Positions 36,501 through 64,000 of a DNA stretch of 64,000 bases are shown one piece after another. A program made the translations under genes and the position numbers. The notes under the pieces are model-generated. The model searched no databases, had not been told where the DNA came from, and worked only from the letters and a program-made list of their open reading frames with translations. Source of the DNA: Anisakis pegreffii (taxonomy: Eukaryota > Nematoda > Chromadorea > Rhabditida > Anisakidae); contig JAPYMA010001112.1 in assembly GCA_035041965.1 (NCBI GenBank), positions 1 through 64,000 of the forward strand, in the 5' to 3' direction. Positions within the stretch are counted from its first letter, which is position 1; each line of letters starts with the position of its first letter.

Positions 36501-36780
36501 AAGTGGATGTAGGATATACGAGCTATATGATATCTCAACTAAGAGTCTACCGGATCAATTCTGGTTGAATAGTGAAAAAAGGAATAAACGTGCCCTTTCT
36601 CAATCTCACATATTTCTATGAACTGTCACTCATCAGTTGAGTTGGGTTTTTTATGCATGAGAGGTTTGCTGAAGCGTTCTGAACGTTTGAGTGTTTGGAG
36701 TGGATTCAGTTAACAAAAGTTGTGCTTGCATCAGTGCTGTTGTTTAGTTAACACAGAGATTGACGTCTATACGTTCAGCA

Positions 36781-36807
36781 GAAGAAGAAGAAGAAGAAGA
36801 AGCAGCA
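36781..36807 (+). repeat. (GAA)7 microsatellite followed by (GCA)n
   Basis: Seven GAA units run directly into a short GCAGCAGC run; non-coding position. Confidence 0.9.
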
Positions 36808-36915
36808 GCTATTAATGTTCGAAGTGCTTTCCTTCGTTCTTTCGAACGCCTACCGTCATTCAAATTTTATGATTTAATCGCTTAACTCACATTTCCATCC
36901 TAACATAATCTGCAT

Positions 36916-37074
36916 TAGTGTTGTGCGGGAAGTCCCGAATTCGGGATCCCCATCCTCGAATCCCCGTCCCCGATCATTTTCGAGCGGCGGCCATTTTCGA
37001 GGACTCTCCCCGTCCCCGAAATGTCCCCGACTCTCCCCGACCCCGACTTATTTTTCTCTCCCCGCACAACACTA
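36916..37074. mobile_element. Non-autonomous hAT-type MITE, 159 bases, with 8-base target-site duplication
   Basis: The ends are a perfect 14-base terminal inverted repeat, TAGTGTTGTGCGGG at 36916-36929 and its reverse complement at 37061-37074. The element is flanked on both sides by ATCTGCAT (36908-36915 and 37075-37082), an 8-base duplication that fits the hAT target pattern nTnnnnAn. The interior is far more GC-rich than its surroundings, full of TCCCCGA/CCCCG repeats, with an inner palindrome TCCCGAATTCGGGA, and has no transposase frame. hAT elements use an 8-base duplication and TAG/CAG-type ends, so the class is well supported; it must have been mobilised by a transposase encoded elsewhere. 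The exact duplication suggests a fairly recent insertion. Confidence 0.9.
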
Positions 37075-38767
37075 ATCTGCATCGTCACACTGTTTGCCAT
37101 ATCAATTGCACACATTATCCTGCGACTTCATCACATCCAATGCTTCATCCAAGACTTTAATATAAGCAGTATGGATTAGCGCTCATGTCCGATTTTCGCG
37201 TGTTTGCTTGATATCTTTCAGTGTTCCTGATTTGTGGAAAACCCGTGAATTCACATCAAGCGATCACGTCACATTGACTGTCGATTTGATTTGGAAACAG
37301 CTGATTTAGTTGAATTATCAGATGTTCATTTCATTTCAGTGATTGCTGTTTCTCCAATTGTTCTGAATTAAACTCAACAATCATTTCATTCGCTCATGAG
37401 ATGCGTTTTGAGGTCCAAAATCTCAGCTCTGGTAGTTTTTTATTCTGAATTCATCTAGAAATACTTTTCTAAATCACCTATTCCATTACCGAATCTTGCT
37501 GAATCATCATGAAAATAACAAGATTTAACTTCAAGTGATACTGACTGGTTTCGTCACTGTTTATTTAAAGTTTCTTGCAATTGTTCCACATCAGAGCGCC
37601 TTTTACAATTTGCCTAATTGCTGAATTTCATCTAACAATAAGCATAAGCAAAAGGTTTATGCTTGTCAATGATTTGCGTGAAATACTGTATTAATATTCG
37701 TCGAATTTTGGCATATCCTTTCTCTTCCAAAGAAGAATTTGCAAACTTTCATAAACCGACTAAATTCAGTTCCTTTAAAAAGCATTCTTCTTTTAAAAAA
37801 TTGTATATAGCAGTTTTTTTTGGCTATAGTAGTTTTAAAATTGCCACACAAACTGCGATTGCGATTGATTCTTAGTTTTCAGATTGTTGGTTTCGTTTTT
37901 TTTTGTGAACAAAAAGTAAGAGAGAATCATTTATCAGTCTTATCTTGTCAAATCTTATCACTGATGTATTCTAATGTTAACCCGTATTGTTATCAGTGTA
38001 TAGCCCGTTTTGTAAGCAGTTAGCAATGAACATCGAATTATGTACAGCAGTTTTTTGCTATAGTAGTAACATTATCTGTTATATACATTCTGGTTACTAT
38101 TATTATTTTTAGCATTAGCATTCTGGTTTCAGTAGAATTGATTGGTTCAACCAGTGCTTTTTGCTCACATCAGCGCATTTCATTCGCTTTGGCACGTACA
38201 ACTGTGGTTCATTGCTGCTTCGTTGTGCTTCTTCGTTTGCCTATCTTCTTTCACTCTCAATCAATACAAACTAGTTATTGGTGTACGTACACTCATCAAA
38301 ATATCTATCTGACGTTTGTCCACCGATATTTTGTTACAACGAATTGTGGCTTGTTCTCAACCTTTCAGCTGTTTAGCTAGACGTTTTGTTTAGTGATATT
38401 AGGGATATTCGTTAGAATCTGATTGGAATTGTTTGAAGACATTTTGCGAACTCAGTTTTGTTATAAAAGTGATCAGATGTATTTCGGAATCATAAGCATT
38501 GAATTGATTGACTGGAATTGCTGGGAATATTGCGAGTATTTGTTGAAATCGAGATGAAGTTTCATTTGCTTGTTCATCCATCGAATGATTTTGTTTTTAA
38601 TCTCAAAAACTTCAGCGATTCTTTTACTAATGAAATGTTGCTACCTTCGAGGATATTATGAAGTGTTCGAGTTTTTTTTTTGTGAAGTGTGTTACGTGTT
38701 CATTGTAGTTGCTGGAATGTGACTTTGAAAATTCTCGAGTATATTGAATAATTTTAAGGTACCCAAG

Positions 38768-42510
<3,743 letters not shown>

Positions 42511-44608
42511 AATGTTGTTGTTTTATCGATATTGACTTGTCTTTTCAAATGCTATTTCTGTCATTTCTCAACTAGACTCGTTGTTGTTATATTGTCAATC
42601 GACGATTACTTCATTCGATTCAGTCTAATTTCAATTTCACAACTGAACAGCATCAGCCAAAAAAAGTGTGCAATACAGTGCGCAGTTCACGATTATTGTG
42701 CGTTGTTGAAGCTTGTTTTTGATTATTTTTGTGTTGACTGCAATGTTTTTTAATGCGAGAACGACAATAATCATTTCCGAGAATGCACATTCCGTAATTC
42801 ACAAATAGATAGATGATGTGTTTATAAGAAAGAAATTGGTAAACTCGACTAGAGATCATTATTTGCTGTTGATCAACTCCAGTCTTCCGCAAATTTTATC
42901 ATTTAAGAAGTTTACCGAACGTTTCAAAAAATTTACCAAACAGTTTGTTGTTCACTAAAGAATTCAGCAAGAAGCAAGGGGTTTTGTTCATTTGTGCATT
43001 TTTGATTTGTGGTCGGATAAAACTTGTAGGTGATAGCATTTGAGACATTCGTTCGTAAATAATTCAATGGAATGGTTGTATTCGTAGTCAATTTCCGCTC
43101 ACTTTTCTTAGTGGAAGAAGATGTGTGTTGTCAGCAGTCAATCAGTTGTTGCTGTTTAGAATTAATGTTTGGCCGTTGTGATTTCATTTTGCTTCTTCAT
43201 GTATTGCCAATTTTATTTGCATTATCATTTTTATCATTGCAGCAATGATTATTCTGATTGTCAGAGTTCTGACAGTGTCATTAATATCATTTGTATCATC
43301 ACGATTTCTAACTTTTGTTAGTACTTATTCGTCTGAGGAGATTACGTTGTCGATGAGCTGCAGTTCATTCCCGGTATCTTCTGTCTCCAGCACAAGCGTC
43401 TAGTTTCCGAGTGTCTAGTTGTTCTGTCTTTGTAGTTGTGGATATTACTTGTTTCGGTGTTAGCTCGTTTCGTTCTTTCTCGTTGTATCGGGTACCAAAA
43501 CCATCAAACAATTTTCGGTTGCAAAAGAAATTAAGATTTTTCTTCCTTGCTGAAATAATAAATAAAATTTTTATCCAATCTCATCATCGTTTGTCGGTTC
43601 TAATTTCGTGATGCGTTCAGTACTCTAAGGAGCATTTGTTTCCGCGCATACAGTGGGAAAGTTGGTTTTACATTCTGATCAGGGAGCACAACACTTGTTC
43701 ACCAAACAATCGCATTCTATCGATCACATTCAAAAGAACATCAGATTTTGCGAGAAGGAAAAGACTGGTCGAAGCAATTGATTTAGTTTTTAACAGGAGA
43801 TTTGAAATCAGTAGTTGAGTGATCACGTGAACGTTAATTTATATGAATTAATAAAGTTACACTGAAGTTGATTGCTTGAAGTATGGGGACTAATCGTTTT
43901 TGAATGTTATTCTTTATAACGAGATGTTTTATGGAATGAAAATCATCGAAATCAGTTAGAGGTGAATCTGGTCAATGAACTGTGCTGAATTGGAACCGTT
44001 CACAACATTCATTTTGTCAAATTTGAAATCAGTTGGTGGTCGAGTTGGAAACTTGTTTGGGGGTTAGGGTGTAAAACTGGTTTGGTAATTCGAAAGTTTG
44101 GATGATGCAGCAGTGTAAATTAATGAAATGATTACGCAAATGGTGAAGCAATTAAAACTATTATTCAGAAGCAATGCGCATACCAACAGAAATGAACGCA
44201 TGAGAATGTACATATTCAAAAATATGCTAGAATATCAAATGAACTCGAATGTGCGATCACACCACTTTTCTTTATCATCACATTGCATTGATTGCTGCTG
44301 CTGCAAGAATTTGATAAGACGTCACCTAATGCGTTGATTTTGCACGGTTAACGGCTCTAGAGAGAACCCTGTTGATGACTTGAATTCGCTCGTATTTTCC
44401 GATAACGTCCACAGAGATTATTTTTCTCATAAAAAAGACTTGTTATTTAGAATTGGTATTTTAAGAAAGTTATGCATAGACATTGCGATAGAATGTTGAT
44501 GCAGAGGACTGTAATATTGACGTTAGGAAATACTAATAATGAAAACGATTGAGTAAAAGTTTCGATTGAGCTTAGAAGGCGACGAACCAGGAACGCTGAA
44601 ATGCAACA
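42511..44608. other. Intergenic stretch between dld-1 and PXMP4
   Basis: No gene supported. Open frames at 43411-43611, 43636-43818 and 44128-44337 lack family features, and none is needed as a 5' exon of the downstream gene, whose first exon already carries an ATG. An AATAAA at about 43848 is too far from dld-1 to assign. Confidence 0.6.
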
Positions 44609-46550
44609 ATGAACGTGCGATTGAATACGCTCAAGTTGATAAAACACTTCGAACTGATTGGAAATTATTTATTGCTTCGATTCAGCAAATATCGTTTTGC
44701 ATTGGCCGCTATTAAAGGTCTCCGAAATGGGTTTGTGTAAGTTTTTTTATTGCGATTACATTTACTAGCAATTTGCGGACAGTTATTGACCTGTTTTTGG
44801 TCATCTGAGGTTTTGATCATTTGAAGTTCATCTCTTGAATGCGACTTGTTGTCAGAAATTTGCACTGTTTCATTCTGTGACCTATCACGTTTCTCATCAC
44901 TGTCGAAACATTTTGTTGCAATTCAGATAAACTTTGAAGCACAGTGATTTGAAATTAATCCTTCGCTGATTCGAACCAGTCCCATAAATATTGGCTAATA
45001 ATGCAAATGGTTCGTGCTCATTTGGAGATGTTTTTAGGTATGGTACTCGGGTTCGTGCACCACATGCATTTGTAACGATATTTTTGTACGGGAACGGAAC
45101 GTTAGTATTTTATGTGTGCCTGAGAACATTTAAAGATCACTGATTTCAGATGATCATTACTTCATTACTGATCATTACTAATCAGTTTGGTTTTCCAAAT
45201 AGAATCTTGTTAGAAGCACGTTGTGACGTGACTGGAGTGAAAATGCAGGAGTCAGTTATCGTGCAGTGGAAAATCATTCAGTTATGAACTGCCAGGTGAT
45301 CTGATAACTTATTTCAGACTTCGCGAAAAGCTCATCACGATATTGAAGTTGACGCGAATGCATGCAACCAATCTCGCAATGTTCACGTTCCACTATAAAC
45401 TTATAACTGGTTTAATTCAACGATTACAAGGTTCGGTCACCTCTTCTCATAGTTTCATTCGTTGATCCCATCTGTGAGGATAATCCCTGTTCAAGTGTGA
45501 TGGATAAGGAAGATTTGAATCAAAACTATCAAATTGTTTTATGCTACCAATAGTTCCGTGATATTTGGTCGGATGCTCAATTGAGGCGATTGAAAATGAG
45601 ATGAGTGCCATGCTGTTCTGTTGACATGATAACAATAATTCAGTTTCAGGTAGTCGAAGCGAATGGCACTCATTTGCGGCCGCCTCTATTGTTGGTTACT
45701 TTGTGTTTGGTGACAGTAATGGTGTTAATATGCAGGTGATCGCTGTTCTCCCAATTACGTCCACTAAATGATTTTCATGCAGTCCCTCCCACCAGTACTG
45801 CCCACTGAGCACTGTTTTGTAGTCTAAGAATCGTTCGCAGCCAGGAAAGTCATCAGGAAAATTCATATTCAAATGATAAGAACTACTCCAAAGCGACATA
45901 TCATATAAACCAGTTGTGCGCAATTTCGGTTTCATGAAGCCAAGTACGCATCTTACCGCATGATGAACTTTAATTATTGATGCATTATTAGGTGAACCTG
46001 TACCTGTTATCGCGCATAATGATTGGTTTAGCAAGGCTGAGTGTCGAAAAGAAGCTCATTCCGGAACCATGTAAGTTCAATTTCATGAGAATATCATTTC
46101 CTCTCAGTTTGATTCACAATTTTTTAACGCTGTCGAGAATTAATCTTCGAAAATGAACATCAAAGCTGACACATGGAACTATTTTTTCGAGCAAGAGTTC
46201 TTAAGTGATACTGGCTATTGATTGATCGATGAGGTAGCGATTGAATTATGAGAACGGTGTAGTCACTGTTGGTGCTCATTACGGTCTCTGTTGAAGAGAT
46301 TGAGAAAGATTTCGAAGTGGGAAGCGATTTTGGTTCAATTTCAAATTCAGCTTTTCATTTCTGTGGTGATTTTTCAGCATATCGCATTTTCCCGTGGTTC
46401 GCTGCCATCCTTTGGGGTTTTGCCTCATGGCTTTCCGAGTATCATCAAAATGTTCTACAAGGCTCTTTACGATCTTCTATGAATTATCTGATTCGTGATA
46501 GTGACAACTGGACTAATTTCTATGATTTTCTTATTTGCTCAGATAAATAA
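44609..46550 (+). CDS. PXMP4: Peroxisomal membrane protein 4 (PXMP4/PMP24), Tim17-like family
   Basis: Six plus-strand exons (44609-44736, 45038-45100, 45318-45430, 45650-45735, 45992-46070, 46378-46550) give 213 residues in phase, against about 212 for the human protein. Recognisable blocks in order: KYRFALAAIKGLRNGFVYG, VRAPHAFVTIFLYGNG, LREKLITIL, HATNLAMFTFHYKLITGLIQ, GYFVFGDSNGVNMQVNLYLL, SRIMIGLARLSVEK, IPEP, FPWFAAILWGFASWLSEYHQ, and LQGSLRSSMNYLIRDSDNW. These match the family along its whole length. It is a multi-spanning integral protein of the peroxisome membrane whose biochemical role is not established. The start at 44609 is in frame with the first conserved block and needs no further exon. 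A poly(A) signal overlaps the stop codon. A broken copy of the last exon lies about 1.7 kb downstream. Confidence 0.93.
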
Positions 46551-46551
46551 A
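46546..46551 (+). promoter_or_regulatory. Poly(A) signal AATAAA overlapping the PXMP4 stop codon
   Basis: The TAA stop at 46548-46550 is part of AATAAA. If used, the 3' UTR would be only about 15-30 bases. Confidence 0.45.
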
Positions 46552-47655
46552 AGAATTTTCGTTTCATCTCAGAATTGTTTCCATTCGATACATCTTTCTA
46601 CTAACTGACGCACAGAGAATGTTTTCCAATCAATTCAACTTTTCAAAAAAATTGAAAGAAGTGTTTTCCAATCACGAAATTGGAAAATTAAAGTGTTTAT
46701 TTGAGTTCATAAACAGAAATTCCTCGCTTGCACTTGAGTTATCGAATACGTGGAATGTCGAGAACAACAACAAAAAAGAAGATATTATAATTCTAAATTT
46801 ATTTTCAAACACAAACAACGTATGAATACACAGGAAAACTTTCAATGTTTTGAACATTAACGTGACAATCTCATGCGATCGCAATCAAATACATCTTCTT
46901 TAAGTACAAATTAGTAAATGCAAAAGGGAAATTAATGAGAACAGAAAAAATAAAAATTTCACATTGAATGCAACAATCCAAATGATAACACATGATAACA
47001 GGATGAAAATAATAAAAAGTGTGAATGACTTCAAATGAAAAATGAATGTAACTTCAAATAAAAACAGCAACAGCAGCAGCAATTTATAGCGATATTAATC
47101 AATTGAAGGGTATTGATTAGCTGAAGATATGTTTTCGTAAAGAAATGAAATGAATAATTTTGTTCGCATGCGGCGAACAATTATGTAACGACAAACTTAA
47201 GTCAATCAACAAGAAATTTCTTCGTTTACAAGACAAGACAAATGACGGCGATAATAGAGCGGAGAATATTTGTGATTGGATTATGCGTTCCAACGATGAA
47301 TGCATTCGATTCAAATGAAATAATAATAGACGACGAACAAAGTGAAACGAATTGTAAACAAAACAATATATATGTTATATACCCGACGGTTGTGTTGCAA
47401 TAAGAAAAATAAGAACAATTTCACTGATAAGATCATCACAAATAATGTTTCAGTCACATTGCAAACGACATTGCAGTTTCGAACGAATGTGAAAAATCTC
47501 TAATTGATGTACGTTCCGACTCTAATTTATGAACATACTCCTTGGCTAGTGCATAAATGTACGATATGGAAAACTTTTTGAAGATCTTGTTAAAATGTTT
47601 TTGAAGGGTTTTGTCAAAAACACAGACGATGTGTAGAGTTAAAAATTTACTATGA

Positions 47656-47694
47656 ACACCTCTTTTAAGCATTTGTTTTATGTTAGGAATTCAC
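47656..47694 (+). repeat. 39-base direct repeat, partner at 48183-48221
   Basis: The two copies differ at two positions; shared core TTTTAAGCATTTGTTTTATG followed by TAGGAATTCAC. The distance between them is 527 bases. The second copy ends exactly where the PXMP4 exon copy begins, the first runs into unrelated sequence. Confidence 0.9.
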
Positions 47695-48215
47695 AAGACA
47701 AACTCATTTTAAACACATTCCAGTGGCTGTCAAATTCGTTAATACTTCCTAATCGGCAATGTTCGACTAATGATAAATTCTGAACGAGTCGTCCAAAGAG
47801 GCGAAAACGATCGATCGCACTATGATGACATATCGCAAACTGTTTGCAAAATTAGACGAACACAGTAATTAAAAACATTTATAAATAAGCGGTGTATATG
47901 AATACGCTATACAAAGCGATTACAGTAGATTATTTGATGGAATATTATGAATGTGGCATGCTAATAAGCTTCACAGAAACCAATCAGCACATTCTGCTCA
48001 TCGGTGAGAAGACGATCCGAATCAAGAATCATAGCGAAATGGGCTTGAGTCTATGAAAGTGGCAGGGTAATTCGACTTCGGTGCGAAACATTAGAATGAT
48101 AAGATGCAACAATATCCAAACTTTGAATTGGTCCAAAATAATATGCAGAAGAAAAATTTGATGAGAAAATTCAGGATAAAAGACATCTCTTTTAAGCATT
48201 TGTTTTATGCTAGGA

Positions 48216-48296
48216 ATTCACTGCCATTCTTTGGGGTTTTGTCTCATGGCTTTCCGAGTATCATCAAAGTGTTCTAGAAGGCTCTTCAAGATATTC
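48216..48296 (+). pseudogene. Decayed duplicate of the last PXMP4 exon
   Basis: Bases 48221-48296 match 46402-46477 with seven differences in 76 and no gaps. In the reading frame of the parent exon it still reads FTAILWGFVSWLSEYHQSVL, then EGSSRYS, where the parent has FAAILWGFASWLSEYHQNVL and QGSLRSS. The frame stays open but resemblance stops before the C-terminal block. A TATGCTAG just before it resembles a splice acceptor. No other PXMP4 exon is found nearby, so it is most simply a fragment of a tandem duplication; it could also be an alternative last exon if a transcript reads through. Confidence 0.75.
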
Positions 48297-49051
48297 CTAC
48301 AGACAATCCACTGCGACGCAATCGAGCAATGGTAAACTTCACAGAAAGCATGATCACACAAGTTTTGAAAAGTAAAATATTGAAAACAAAAAAGCATCAT
48401 TTAAGCAAATGTGAACATATTAATCTACACTATACACTCATATCATGAGCTCAACTGAGACAAAATAAACGCAACCTTAAGAACAAGAATGCTAATCGTA
48501 AATAAAATTCTGTCAAAATGTTAAATGTTACAAATCTAGACGATATGCTCAATTACAAACCAACAACGTTGCAGTTCTAAATTTAAATCAAAAAAAAAAG
48601 AACAAACAACAAAAAATGAACGAAATAAAACGCAATAACATGAATTCTGGGATATCTAATGCAAACAATAGCAGCTCAATCTCATTTCAACCATGCAACG
48701 ATTAATATCCGTAAACGAGAGTTTGCTTCACTGAGCTAAGACTTTCATAGTAAATGGAAATTTCCGTAGTTTCAAACAAAACCATCACAATGAAAGTATT
48801 GACATGAACGAGAGATATGTCTCGAAAATGTTTATATGATTCACATTTTACGAATTCATCAACGCAGTAATTTTAGAGAATTGATTGCCGCTTCATTGAA
48901 TGAGTTGATGCAGTTGAAATGCAGTTTTAATAATTAATTAATTATTCTACAGTTAGTTCTATCACAGAATCACAGTTCCAGTGATTGTGCCATAGTGATA
49001 TCACGAAACTGACTGGAAAAAATAGACAAATCAAAGGATAGTGATGAGACG

Positions 49052-63504
<14,453 letters not shown>

Positions 63505-64000
63505 CTAGAAGAAACTTTTTTTGGACGTTTTCATCGATTTTCGATTGAGATTCGTTCGCATTTAGCATAGAAAATGGAAGGAGGACAGCATTCAGAGTAG
63601 CATTTAATGAACAATATCTGAGTGAGCACAACAAAACAAATTTACGATTACATTTTCCGAATTTGCGGACAGAAAATCGCCGACTACAAAAGACGGGTCA
63701 TGTGAACAAATGGAAAATCTGAAAGTTATCAATGACTCATACCAATCATTCAATGCATGAACGTGAAATTTTTTTAAAAATGAAGAATGTTTTTGGTGCA
63801 TTCGCAAATGAAAAATAAACTCCAAACAGAGATAGAGAGAGAGAGTTAATGGTAGTTGAAATTTTATTGAATTCAAACAATCGCCCACGATGATCTCGTC
63901 GAATACTAATTGCTCATAAAGGTTGTTTTTAGTGTTGTCCTATGCTTCACTCAACAGCATCGATTCAATTCGTTATTTTCGGAATCATTTCATTAAAGCA
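63505..64000. other. tpa-1 upstream intron, no exon seen
   Basis: After the acceptor of the first visible tpa-1 exon nothing coding can be supported to the window edge. A GAGA run lies near 63832. Confidence 0.5.

Larger units (their letters stand above)
33544..38767. other. Intergenic stretch between dcap-2 and dld-1, 5.2 kb
   Basis: No gene supported. It contains a GAA microsatellite, a complete hAT-type MITE, and two imperfect copies of a CAGTTTTTT...CTATAGTAGT sequence near 37811 and 38047. Short open frames on both strands lack splice partners or recognisable features. The part next to 38768 ends in TTTTAAG, a possible trans-splice acceptor for dld-1. Confidence 0.55.
46552..49051. other. 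Intergenic stretch between PXMP4 and tpa-1 (converging genes)
   Basis: No intact gene. It contains a decayed copy of the last PXMP4 exon (48216-48296) and a 39-base direct repeat, one copy at 47656-47694 and the other at 48183-48221 abutting that exon copy. Minus-strand open frames near 46.7-47.3 kb are AT-driven, hydrophobic and unsupported. Confidence 0.6.

Overview
This is nuclear DNA from an animal, almost certainly a nematode. It is AT-rich. Genes are broken into many short exons with GT-AG introns whose acceptors mostly read TTTTCAG or TTTTAG. The genes include a two-domain-type phosphoethanolamine methyltransferase of the nematode PMT-2 kind, a ground-like (hedgehog-related) secreted protein, and a novel-type protein kinase C closest to C. 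elegans TPA-1. The species cannot be fixed from sequence alone; long introns and intergenic spans suggest a parasitic rather than a Caenorhabditis-like compact genome. No bacterial, phage or CRISPR signal was seen.

Layout. 181-3472 is one giant near-perfect palindrome (two 1644-base arms, 4-base centre) with no credible gene. 4.1-9.3 kb holds an unrecognised six-exon gene on the minus strand, with a possible tiny two-exon plus-strand gene over its 3' end. 9.3-18.7 kb is a gene-poor stretch with small repeats. 18.7-20.2 kb is a two-exon ground-like (grl) gene on the minus strand. 22.1-24.9 kb is pmt-2 on the minus strand, whose first exons do not join in frame. 27.4-33.5 kb is dcap-2 (mRNA decapping enzyme, 16 exons, plus). 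33.5-38.8 kb is intergenic and contains a clean hAT-type MITE with an 8-base target duplication. 38.8-42.5 kb is dld-1 (dihydrolipoyl dehydrogenase, 12 exons, plus). 44.6-46.6 kb is a PXMP4-type peroxisomal membrane protein gene (6 exons, plus), followed about 1.7 kb later by a decayed copy of its last exon. 49.0-63.5 kb is tpa-1 (minus), whose introns carry a degraded non-LTR retrotransposon tail and a possible second hAT-like relic; its first coding exon lies beyond the window.

The genes are independent housekeeping or signalling genes (phosphocholine synthesis, mRNA decay, 2-oxo-acid dehydrogenase E3, peroxisome membrane, diacylglycerol/PKC signalling, cuticle or extracellular matrix). Strand changes and long gaps argue against operons. 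Exon boundaries were assigned by hand from reading frame, splice consensus and protein family resemblance; the introns of dcap-2, dld-1, PXMP4, tpa-1 and the last nine pmt-2 exons all keep phase.
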